Part shown: in pieces, positions 20,068 to 31,600 of the stretch
Numbering within the stretch: the stretch's first letter is position 1
Layout: every line of letters begins with the position of its first letter
Source of the DNA: Tritrichomonas foetus
Taxonomy: Eukaryota; Parabasalia; Tritrichomonadida; Tritrichomonadidae
Direction: 5' to 3'
Length of the DNA stretch: 64,000 bases
Assembly: GCA_001839685.1 (NCBI GenBank)
Contig: MLAK01000571.1
Span: 62,001 to 126,000 of the forward strand
Position numbers and translations under genes: made by a program
The notes under the pieces: generated by a model
Seen by the model: the letters and a program-made list of their open reading frames with translations, nothing else
Told to the model about the DNA's origin: nothing
Databases searched by the model: none

Positions 20068-23000
20068 ATGGATCAATTTCCTAGTGAATCCAGAATTATT
20101 CATTTGGAGCCTCTAATGTTATATAAATACTATAAAGATAATTATGATGATTATTTTGATGAGTATTTTGTTTATGGAATATATGTTAACTGTTACTTTA
20201 TTGTCCCAGTAACTGCAACATATGGAAAAAGAAAAATTACTTTGTCTTTTGAAAATGGAAAGTCATTAACAATTTTAGCCCCACATGAGAGGACATCTGT
20301 TAGTTTATATGCTCAAGATGGGTCAATAGTTAACTGTGAAAATGATCTTCAATCAGCTGATGTTATTCCACCATGTATTATAAATACTTACAGAGGGGAA
20401 TCTGGACAAGGAATTAAATTAAATGGAATTTGGCCAACTCTTAAATCATCAAAAATCAAAAGCATATATCTTGGAAATGGTTTATGGGTAAACTCATTTT
20501 ATATTTCCCGATCTTTTTATGGCAACTATTCTTATGGAGCACAAAACTTTCCTGTTTCTAATGAATATAGCTCAGCAAATATTGTTCTCACTTTAACAGA
20601 AACCAACTGTTCTCTTGTAGGTGATTTTTATATGAATAATTTTACTATTAATCTACAAAATGACATTGAAACAACTTTATACATATAGGGAAGACTTGAG
20701 TCAGGTCGTTACTGGTATGCAAACAATGAATATTACAACGGATATTTAATTGCACCATCATCAAAACTTACAGTAATAGTTTCCACTATAGATGAGGAAT
20801 TTTATATGCTTGGGAATGCAAAAGTTATTGCCTCAATGATTGATAACTCTGATCAAAATCTTGGAAATATGGTAATAAATCTTGCACCTGGAGGAACAAT
20901 TGTAATTCCATATACCATGGATTTCAATGATGTTGGTGACTCTTTTGCAAATATTTATGATGACTTTTCAAGTATGAATCCAGGACCTGATGAAAATGGC
21001 AAATTTATCGACTATTGGAATTATTACATTCAATTTGCTACCAATAAAGCTAGTGAATTATCAGAAGCACTTGAAACATTAGCAATGAAATTTCCTAAAA
21101 TTAATATTATTCCAGGATCATTATTATCTGGTATGACAAACAAATTAATTTTACGAAGGAATGACTATCCTCTCGCAGCATTATATTCTATTAATTTAAA
21201 TAAAGATTTACCTGCTGTGTGTGCCAACAATGGAGTGCTTGATAAATCTCAATGGTCAATTACATTTGGAAAAGATTTAGTGCAAGGATTCAAAGATTCT
21301 TTTGGACTTGATAATGATGCAGATAAATATATTCCAACAATATCAGAGACAATCATTAATGGTGAATCAGTATCTTCAGACAACAATAAATGTATAGGAT
21401 TTAAACCAACAAGCATTCCTGGATCAGCATTTGAATTTGTTGTGTACACCTCAAATTCGACATACATGGAAATCATGAATAAAATATCAATTATATCCCT
21501 TGTTAATAACAACGATCTTGATGCCACAAGTAAACTTAAAAACAAAAATTCTAAAAATATCATTTTATTGTGTTTGGATGATACACCAACGTCAGGCGCA
21601 ATAAATTTACAAGGGATTAGACAAAATGCAAATGTTTTTGTCATTGGAATTCCTTTTAAAGCTTTTGATGATATTATGAACATGATTGAATATCTTAATG
21701 GTCTAGATGATAATGATCCCAATATTGATATAGACAAAGAAATTTATGATCAAATTTTTGAACTGATCGTAAAATACAAAACATACTTACCAAAAGTTAA
21801 TATATTATTAGGAAAATTACAAACTTTATTATTAATATTTGTTGATTTTATCGGATCAAACATAGAATGTTCAAACTTTTTTGCTTTTGGATCAACATTT
21901 TCTCAAGCTAATCAATTATCACAATCTTTTTCAGCTGGGACTACTATCACTGAAACAGAGACCTATAATAGTATGAAAGATTTAACATTTACTAACTTAG
22001 TTTTGCTTCCTATCTCCATTGATCCTCCTAATTTGTATGTTGTTGATATGATCCAATTTGGTGACACTGAATGGACATTCCGCTTCAAAGGAGGTGTATT
22101 TGATGGTGACTATTTGGAAATTAGTGATTCAAGTTTGTATTCAATCAATACTAATCTTGTTAAAGGTCAATTAACAATATTTTCTATGACCGAAAACGTT
22201 GATTTCCATATTCCTGAAACAATTAAAGGGACAATAATTAAAGGAGTTGGAATTACAACTGATTTTTCAACGATTAATGTTAAAGATTTTCCAGGGATGT
22301 TCACACTAGAAGAAAATAAAGATAAAACTTCTAAAAATTTATTTACAGAAAATCCAATAGTTAAATCGATTTCTGCATTTTTTATGAATCGTATTACTCA
22401 TAAAACACTGAAGAAAAATAGGAAATCTATTTTGGATACATCAGATTCGACAACAATATCTTTTACTGGATCTTGGGAGAAAATTACAGAGGTTCAAGGT
22501 GAAATAGCAATTGATGTTGGTTCAAGCCCTATTGAAGCACAACAGATACCAGATGTTGTTATGCATGTTCTTGAAGTAAAAACAGAGAATGATGTAACAT
22601 TGGCTCCAACAAATACAATAACTGAATTTTCAAAACCACAAATAATTACTGCATCAGATAAGAAATATAATTTCCCTAGTGGGCATGTAATTACTTTCAC
22701 GAATATAACTTTTCACAATTCTAATGCAAAAACATTTTCTGAGACTAATGAAAATGATGATGATGAAAATGTTATTTTGGGACTTTCATTATTAATAGGA
22801 AATTCCATTTCTGAGGTTAAAACAGAACATTTAAAGATTTCCAAAGCAACAGTTGTTGATACACAATCATCGTTAATTGTCTCATCATCTATAGATCTTG
22901 GACCTGAAGCATCACTTAATACACCTTCTTTAACTGCTACAAACACGAAATTGATATTAAGATATATTTTAGCAGCAGAATTTGCTTCAATTCCAGATTC

Positions 23001-23488
23001 TGTAACGCCCAGCTCAATAATCTTAAATTATGAAGGAGATGGACAAAGTGTTGATGACATAATTGATTTTACACAATATGTAGGTCATTTATATAATATT
23101 AAAACTTTTGAAACCGAAAATGATTGTCAAAAATGGAAGGATATGGTATCCATTGATTCCAATTATAAGGACTTCAAAAATGAATCATATATTTCAGTGG
23201 TCTGTCATATTGATTCTACGATTGCTAGATCTAGCTGCTCCGAGCAATGAACAAGATCAGATTGATGATGGAGATGGTGATGGCGATGGAGATGGCGATG
23301 GTGATGGCGATAATGAAGATGATGGAAGCAAAAATAATAATAAAGACGATCCATTTCCAGTTGGTGCCATTGTTGGGATTGTTATTGGCGTTGTTGCTGT
23401 GATAGTTATAGTTATTGTTCTAGTTTGGGTTTTCATTTTCCGCAAGAAAAAGTCTTATTCATCCAAATCTAGTTCATCTGAAAAATAA
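20068..23488 (+). pseudogene. decaying single-pass surface-protein gene
   Basis: A gene for a protein of about 1135 residues, broken twice. The frame from ATG 20068 meets TAG at 20686-20688 (after TTLYI) and then stays open in the same frame (GRLESGRYWYANN onward) to 23250. A second break near 23225-23250 shifts to the frame that encodes LDLAAPSNEQDQ, a (GD)n spacer, a membrane helix (PVGAIVGIVIGVVAVIVIVI), basic FRKKK and a Ser-rich tail ending at 23488. The original was a type I surface protein with many N-x-S/T sites and no domain I know. No signal peptide is visible at the present 5' end, so that end may be damaged too. A mariner element sits 34 bases upstream. Sequencing error could explain one break, less easily both. 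Confidence 0.75.
23264..23312 (+). repeat. GATGGA/GATGGC minisatellite coding (GD)n
   Basis: Short tandem repeat of GAT-GGN codons giving a Gly-Asp spacer just before the membrane helix of the surface pseudogene. It is next to the frameshift, and repeats of this kind are prone to slippage. Confidence 0.75.
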
Positions 23489-23880
23489 TCGAGTTTTATC
23501 AACTAAAACAGGCTTAAAATATTTTTAGTGTTTTTCTCACCAAAATGATTTGTTGTAAAATTACTGTCTAGAGTGATAATGAATAGTATTTTAAGTGAAA
23601 ACTTAGTCTTAATATGAAGCAAGATTACATGCCAATTGATTAGATACAACAAACTGTGGATAAATAGACATCATTTAGATTATCTAACATTTCTTCTGCT
23701 GAAAATTTTTTCCTTTGTTGATGACAAACGCGAGTATTGTGATGAGCAAAAGTTATATCGTATAAATCTACAATGGCAATAGTTATTTCAATAATTCGCC
23801 TTTTGTGATTAGAAAACTAATATCTAAAAAATTGAAATCACTAAAAGTTTTTCTCCGAAATTAGTCAAATAAAAAATTAC
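23489..23880. other. convergent spacer
   Basis: 392 AT-rich bases between converging genes. No coding sequence, RNA or repeat recognised. Confidence 0.5.
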
Positions 23881-25287
23881 TCAGTATTTATTAAAAATTC
23901 TCTGAAATTGTTTCAAATTTTGATCAGTAGTATATCCTTTACTTGTGATGGCAAAAACAACATAAGAAAAATGCTTTCCATACTTTTCTTCAAATAACAG
24001 TTTGTGAAATATTTGAGCAACATCACTTGGTGAATTTCCAAAAACTCCACAGCCAAAAGCACCTAAAACAATGGCTTTATTATTTTGAGAGATACATAAT
24101 TCCAAAATTTTCCTGCATCTATTTTCCATTGTTTGATTAACTTTTTCATCATCTATGTTTCCTGATTCAATCAATTTCTTCTTGTTGACAGCCACTGCAG
24201 AAATAATAGAAACTCGATAAGGATTGTCAATTAATTGTTCTTCATCATCTCGAAAAATTACTACATTTGTGGAATAAATTAAATAGTCAGCATAGTAATA
24301 ATCATGTAAATGACGATTATGATAATCATACATTTTTGTATTATATGTAAGTGAAGAGGATAAAGATGATTGTCTTGCCAAATCCTCTTCTTGAGCCTGT
24401 CTTCCATTCAAAAAGCCACCTCCTGGTTTATTTGCAGAAGCAAAATTCAAAACGCAAGTTTCTCGAATCCCATAAGTTTGCTTCACTCGTAAAGCTGCAG
24501 TAAAAGTTGATTCATTTGTGACTTCAATTGTGCAATAATGCATGAAAGGTTGGTTTGTATGGGAAAACTGATGGTATGGCCGATATGTTCTTGTGTGATA
24601 TTTTGAATCTTGGATTTTACTGGAAATATCAATATATTTACCATTTTGTAAAGTATATCCACCTTCTTTTATAATTTTCATTGTTTCTTGCGCAATTTTC
24701 TTTCTTCCTTCTTCGGTATATGGATAAATTAGTGTCCTATAATGATAAGATGGATGAAATGACCAACCATTATTAAATCGATAGCCATTTTGTGGCGAAT
24801 AATAATCATGATAAATGGGAGGACTATAACAATCATTATTACGCCTATAATCGATACCATCTTCATGTCTTGATGTTCGAATCTGGTTAGCAGGTTGTAT
24901 GTCACCTTGATATTTAGATTGACGTGGGGGATTCCGAATCGATAAACTTCTTTTGTCTGAACTATAGTTAGTCTGTTTGGTGGAATTCACTGGATGAGAA
25001 TTACATTCCTGCTTTTTATTAAACCTATCTCTCGTTTTCTTTACTTTGGAAGTTTTTTCACCTGTCTCACATATGGTTAAATTAATACAATCATGGAAAT
25101 CTGAGTCTGAAGAAGAATCTTTTCTTCGTGCAAAAAAATTATCACTTTTCGCGATTTCATCATTCAAATTTACTCTACTTTTTCCTGTATGTCCTTTTTT
25201 CTTTCTGGAATAAGAAAAAGGATTAAAAAAGTCCAAAATTTTGGTAATTAAATCAAAAAAATGAGATAAAATTGTGATAAAATGCAA
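23881..25287 (-). CDS. microbial-type poly(ADP-ribose) glycohydrolase
   Basis: Open frame of about 468 codons. The C-terminal 270 residues match the microbial-type PARG catalytic domain (TIGR02452 family, macrodomain fold): NKPGGGFLNGRQAQEEDL carries the GGG and QEE signature whose second Glu is catalytic, followed by the conserved AVAVNKKKL and LGAFGCGVFGNSPSDVAQIF blocks. The enzyme removes ADP-ribose chains from proteins. The first 200 residues are Ser/Tyr/Arg-rich and look disordered, with a hydrophobic stretch at the extreme N-terminus. The frame has no ATG before the domain: an in-frame TGA occurs at about 25318 and the only early start is TTG at 25287. The true start, a lost 5' exon or a frame error is unresolved. 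An ATG 24 bases upstream is in another frame. Confidence 0.75.
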   Translation of the reverse strand: MHFITILSHFFDLITKILDFFNPFSYSRKKKGHTGKSRVNLNDEIAKSDNFFARRKDSSSDSDFHDCINLTICETGEKTSKVKKTRDRFNKKQECNSHPVNSTKQTNYSSDKRSLSIRNPPRQSKYQGDIQPANQIRTSRHEDGIDYRRNNDCYSPPIYHDYYSPQNGYRFNNGWSFHPSYHYRTLIYPYTEEGRKKIAQETMKIIKEGGYTLQNGKYIDISSKIQDSKYHTRTYRPYHQFSHTNQPFMHYCTIEVTNESTFTAALRVKQTYGIRETCVLNFASANKPGGGFLNGRQAQEEDLARQSSLSSSLTYNTKMYDYHNRHLHDYYYADYLIYSTNVVIFRDDEEQLIDNPYRVSIISAVAVNKKKLIESGNIDDEKVNQTMENRCRKILELCISQNNKAIVLGAFGCGVFGNSPSDVAQIFHKLLFEEKYGKHFSYVVFAITSKGYTTDQNLKQFQRIFNKY

Positions 25288-25334
25288 AAGAAAAATTTGA
25301 GATGATGCTGATGCATTTAGTCAAGTGTATTTTT

Positions 25335-25338
<4 letters not shown>

Positions 25339-25384
<46 letters not shown>
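25339..25384 (-). repeat. A46 tract (minus strand)
   Basis: Run of 46 T on the plus strand, so A46 reading minus. On the minus strand it directly follows a short protein-like frame that ends in TAAAAATATCGC (about 25385-25465), which looks like an mRNA 3' end with a tail. See findings. Confidence 0.8.
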
Positions 25385-25386
<2 letters not shown>

Positions 25387-25681
25387 GATATTTTTAATTT
25401 AATTCATCAATTTCTGCATTTGTAATCTCTAGGCTCCAATCATCATTCAATTCCGAAATATCAAAAATAAATCAGAATTTAAAAAGACTAATCTAATATG
25501 TCAGAATTACATCGTGGCAGATGGTTTTGTTTGTCATGATTTCCAACTTAATGATCACGGTGTCTTATCTATGAGTACTATAATAATAAAATAACATGAG
25601 TAAAAGAAATAAATATGAATAATATATTTTTACTATAACTACATACAATCAAATAATTTAAATTATGGATTTCTTGGATGA
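25385..25681. other. spacer with possible gene-fragment relic
   Basis: On the minus strand a broken frame reads DISELNDDWSLEITNAEIDELN region (two short runs: DISELNDDWSLE, ITNAEIDELN) and stops at TAA just before the A46 tract; the same frame further upstream reads TNKTICHDVILTY and is interrupted by two stops. It may be a gene-end relic. Nothing else recognised. Confidence 0.3.
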
Positions 25682-28600
25682 TTAAAACATTTGAACAATA
25701 TCTTGATAGTCTTGGCTTGGCAACTTTCCAAGATTTTTAACAAAATCTAAAAATTCTATTCTTTTCATTTGATTTTTGGTTTCTTTATTTTTTGCGCATT
25801 CTAATAAAACAGGATGCAAAATATTTTTATATTTTGCAAGTAATAAAACACAATCAAGCGCAGATGGATATGAATCATTTTCTTCAATATTATCGCTAAC
25901 AATAAATTCTTCAATTAAAATATTCAAAATTGTCATTTCCTGTTCATCTGTAAAAAATGAAGCTTTAAGCATATTTGATATCAAATTTAAAACAGCTTTC
26001 AGTTGACTTTTTGTTGAATTTGGAATCATAGAAATAACACGAATACATAAATTCTCAATATCAGAACTCTCATACTTATTAGTTAAATGATGAGATAGTA
26101 CGGATAAAAATGCTAAATTAGGCTTATTTGAATCCATACAAGTTAAAAAATCTTTCAAAGGAATGATAAATTGTTGAAAGACTTTTTTAGCAAAAATTTG
26201 AATATATTTGCTTTGATTAAATAAAAGATCAAGTGGAACTTTCTGGGAAATTAATAAGGAATCACTAGTAATTAGATTTATCATACATTTTTCGATTTTT
26301 TTGATTTTATATCCCTTTAGTGCAATTAAAAAAAGTACATCTTTTAATATTATTGAGCTATGGTGATTTAAAATCCGTAAATCTATTAGAAAAAGTGAGT
26401 AAGATAAAAAGTCACTTAAAATTTTATCAATAATAAAAGTGTTTCGTTCTAATTTCTCAATTTTATGCATTAGTTCATTAAAATCGGGTAAAATTATTTT
26501 CTTATTTAAGCAAATTTCCAAATGATATGAAAAAGTGTTCAGTTTATCCAAATTGAATTCAAGATGAGTGGATTTATTATTGAACGAGGATGGAATTGGC
26601 AAATATTGAATTAATCTATACAATTCATTATCTGAGTTTTCAAGATGATTATTTACAAGTGTATCATACCATGATTGTGAAATAATTAAATTTGATGGAA
26701 CACATGTTCTTATATGCGATTTCACTTTGGTTGGAGGTTTTTTAACTTCAAGTTGTAAATTTTTAAGATGTTTAATTTTGCAATTTCGTTTTAACATTTG
26801 ATCATTTCCCAAAAATTGAGAATCAGTATGATATTCTACATTATCAGGCACTGTTTTATCATTATTGATTTTATAAAATAGTGCTATTGAGTTCATGTCT
26901 ATGAACACTTGACTAGAGTACGCTTGAATGACAGATTCTAGAGTTGAATTTTTGGAAACAAAGATTTTATGCGTAAATTTATTCTCGAATCTGTTATATA
27001 AACTAACAATTGAGCTTTCTTGATAGAATTTCGTGTTTAAAATCTTAGGAAAGATAGAATTATCTCTGAACATGTTTGTTTCATAGTATTTTACGAACTT
27101 TTTCAACATTTTTATAATTCTTCCAAAAAATGGATTATTTAAATCATTCGAGATACTCGAGTAAGATAAATAATGGGAATACCAATTATCTAGGAACTTA
27201 GAAATCATTACTTCATCACTTAATTTATCACCATCATTTCTACAATATAATTTAATTAATAGTTTCATAATACGAGGACTATAGATGATGTATTTCCAAA
27301 TTATGTCTTCATAAGGAAGAGGAAGTGTTTCATTTGGCATTTTTATTTGTTCATAAATCGATTTTTTTAAATTTGCATAAATAGAATCAATGTTTGAGTT
27401 TTGAGGGATTAAAGATTTGTTATCGACAAGCAAAAATAGCCGAATGCAATTTTCTTTATTTTCAGAGAGTTTTTCAAGGAACTGTTGTGTGAAAGTTTCA
27501 GAAAACTTTTTCTTGAATCCCTTTATAATTTCATAGATTTTGGTCAGATTTACTTCACTTGATGTTATCATTTCCAGAAGATTTTTCCTATGTATTTCCT
27601 GCGTATCAAAATTATTACTAGGATTGATATCATTGTTTGTGTTATTTGTATGAATAAAATTGGCAGGTGGTATTCTGAGATCACTGTGATTTAAAGTGGC
27701 AGATTGTGGAAGGCATTTCTTTGTTGGGGTATTGGGATTTGATGTTGGAATATAAGAACTAGTTATAGGGATATTTGTTTTATGTTTCTGAAGATTCAAA
27801 TTTACTGTCTTTTTAATAATTGGTTGAGTTTTTTGATTAGCTAGGCTTTCGGTTGGAATATTGACCAAAGGTGCATTTGAATTAAGTGTGGATATCGTTC
27901 TTGGAGGATTGGTATTATTTATCGAAGCAGTAGCTGGTGAAGTTGAGACACTGGAATTTGAAATAGCGTGTTTATTGGAATTAACAGTTGGAATATACGA
28001 ACTTGCTCGAGAAATATTTAGTTTAGCTGTTGTAACGTATGAACAAGTTTTTGGGGTGGTTGGATTTGGATTAGATTTTAAAGTATTTTCTTCAACTGTT
28101 TTCAGAGAAGAATTATTAATAATGCTTGATATTGATTTTGCTTTTAGTGCAGAATTTGAACTGATTAAATTAGATTTGGGAATATTTGAAATTTTAGTTT
28201 GAAGAGTAGAAGCAGTGCTTACTACACTATTATATTTGACTGATGTATCGTTCAAGCTTTTGAATTTATTGAAAGCTTCAAGTAAAACGTTATATTGATC
28301 AAATTTACTTGTTGCTACTAAATATTTCAAAACTTCTGATATGATGAACTGCGGAATATCAGATAAATGATTGGTTACATATGAGAAAAATGAAGAAAAA
28401 GTATCTGGTCCATTTTGGTTCATTAGAATTTCCAAAATAGAGTCGAAAGATGGCTGATTATGGCTTCTAAATGAGAAAAGTGATAGTATTACCTCATTTG
28501 TTAAAATAAGTATTTTGCTTATAATGTGTAGAATACATTCGACATCACATGCTTTGAAAGAGTTAATACTATTCAAAAATGATTGACTATGGTTTTTAAA

Positions 28601-31600
28601 AGTAGAGACAAATTTGTCTGATCTATTGATAAAAAATAAAAGTATTTCAAGTCTCATGGGTAGTTCCTGGGTCTCCAAAGCAAAATTGAATACTTCTTTT
28701 TCTATTTGTTCAATGTTAAAAACTTGTTTAATTTCGGGGGGAGAGCTTTCATTTTCAAGATTTTTAATTGTGTCAAGTAAATCACTAAAATCGGTGATTT
28801 GAAATTCTTTATCTATAATAGTGTCTTTTATTAATTCAATAATTTCATTCTGATCAAATATAATTTTGTGTTTAAGAATTGTTTCAATAACTCTCTTGAA
28901 AAATGGCAGAGATTGTTTCAAAATTATATTTTTCATTTTCAATTTAAATTCATTACTCATAATAATAATATCGATTTCATGGATTAACTCGGGATTATTC
29001 TGAAATAGCGGATGATTTGTATTGACTAATTGCATAATTTGAAATGGGATTTGTGTAATTTCGTTTTGCAAATCTTTTGAAGATTCGAAAAGAAAAAGAG
29101 CTAAATTGATTGTAGAATCAAATAATTCTCGAAATATTGTGAAATTAGCACGTATTGATGATCCTAAAATTTGTTCTAATATTTGAATTAAAAATGATAA
29201 ATAATGATTTGTATAGACCTCAATAGGTGGATATAATTTGCCTGTTGTCGAAATCGATATATTCATTTTTATTATTATAGGAAAACATTGATCAGCACAT
29301 TCAATTAAAGAACTTGAAACAATTTCAGCCCAATGTAAATAAAATGACTTATCTTGAATTTGCTGTCCGTAAAGCAAAATTAATGATTTCTTAAGACTTT
29401 TTGAATGAATTAATTCTTGGTTTGATAGATAATTTGACAAAAATTGTTCAACTTTAATATAAAACTCTTTCATTTCTTCACTTCCATTGATCAGATTTGA
29501 TAGATCAGAAATAAACTCATAACAATTCCTTCCTATCCTATAACTATTCAACAAAATATTTGTTAGAAATTGGCTCAGTGTATTTTCATTGAATTTAATT
29601 AAGATGTTGAAAATAAATGAAAAATATTGGGATTTATTTTCGTTTGAAACATTCATCTCAAATAAAAAAATAAGCTTTTCTGGTTCTAATTGTGAACTTT
29701 GTGCATACAGAGTAAAAATATTGGTAATTGAATCACATGTTTTTAAATCAAAAGTTACATGACATAATTTTTTAGTGGATTGTGAATTAAAACATTCTAA
29801 ATATAACTGGTCGGATTTAATCAGCTCCCATATTTGGTGTAAAAAAACGGATTCTTTTTTTTTTCCACGATTAGTGAAGTCTGTAATTATAGAAAATTCC
29901 ATTTTTCTGATTTCTTTTTGTGTTTTATCGTTCTTTCCAATACAAATTAGAATTTTGAAGCAAGAAAAGAGTGATTTGAAATCCAAATCTGATGAACTAT
30001 AAAAAATTTTAGATAAGTTTGACATAACAGCCTCCATAGAAATAATTTCACATGGTTTCTCGAATTTTGTTGCATATATTTGAAGATCAAAAGCTAATGC
30101 TGTCAGAATAATTAAAAAATTATTTAAACTTTTCTTTATTCCTTCAGTAAGCATAAAATTAAAATAATTTTCTGCATTATAAGTAATAATGAATGCAAAA
30201 TATAAATCTTCAAGATATTTTGGATATTTTTTGAAAAAAAGAAGATTCTTATCATTAAATATCCTTAAAAAATAAATATTCTCTTCATTTTTTGATTTAA
30301 TGCATAAACATATAATATTTCGAATAAGTTTATCAACTGAATTTATGAAACTTTCTGGAATATTCCCATCATTTAAAATTATGTTTAGTATGTGCTGAAT
30401 AAAAGTGTGTTGGAAAGGTTGAAAAGGTAGCTGTGAAGGATTTTCAGAGTTCATCATACTCAAAGATTTGTTTAAATCTTTTAAGAATGGCTGCAAATCC
30501 GAAAAAGTTTTGGCAGATTGAATTCGTTTCTTCCATGATTCTAATAAATTAGGAAATTCGAAAATAGATTTTGTATTAATAATATTTTGTGTAAATGTGC
30601 TATAAGCTTCAGAAAGAGTTTGGTTTAAAATACTATTAGTTGATAAAATATTGGAGATTGTTTCTTGGCAATTGATGAATTGTTGATCATTTTTCTTTGA
30701 TGTAATATATTGATAAAAAGTAATCCATTTCTCTTTACAATTTGGATCAAGTAAAGCATCAGATAAAATTTTATTTACTAATTTATCATTATTGTGAATA
30801 AAGTTAAATGATTTCGTCAACAAATAATAATAAGACTCTTTAATACTTTTCTGATTTTGACTTGGACTTGGATTAATATGTATATTTTTATCATGATTCA
30901 TATTTTGATTTTGATTTGAGATTGTTGAAGGCTTTATTTGCATTTTTAAGAAAGTTAAAAACAAACTGGAGTCAATGTTTTCTGTGCTATAATATTCTAT
31001 AAATAATTTGTATAAAATGTCAAATAATGAAGGATCATAATTTATTTCCAAGAGAATGTTAAAAAATTTAGTACCTACAATTAGTTTTGTATTTTGTCGA
31101 ATGAATGGAATGATTTTCTGTAAGAATTGGATGGGATTACTAACTAATGCTTTGATATTTAAATCAAAATATAGCATTGGACAATCTTTTTCTATTGAAT
31201 ACTCGAGTATTTCATCATAAAACTGGGAATGTACCTTTTCTCCTATTTGACCACATATTTTTAAAATAAACTGATACATTAATTGAAGATCTTGAGCTTT
31301 GTTTTTCATATTTAACAATAGTGAAGGGGAGCATCCATTGTTTAGAAAACCATCTGACAAAGCTAAAATATAAAGCATGTCAGAATTTCGAAAAACGACG
31401 GATTTTGTGAATTTCATAAATCTTTCTTCAGTAAAGTCATTGTCATCGATTTTTAGCGATAAAATATATTTTAAGATTGAAATTTGTTCATTATCAAAAG
31501 TAGTCTCATTGCTTTGTTCATTTTGATTGTTTGGGCTAGCTTGATTATTTTGTTCTTTTTCAAGCATGGAAAGTAAAACATCGAATGTGCTTGATTTAAT

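Noticed and set aside
20617..20688. Intron removing the in-frame TAG of the surface gene
   Set aside because: GTAGGT and ATATAG would give a 72-nt in-frame removal, but neither end matches the trichomonad sites and the removed part looks like protein.
23257..23445. Minus-strand Thr/Ser/Pro-rich frame
   Set aside because: Shadow of the (GD)n and membrane-anchor coding region on the plus strand.
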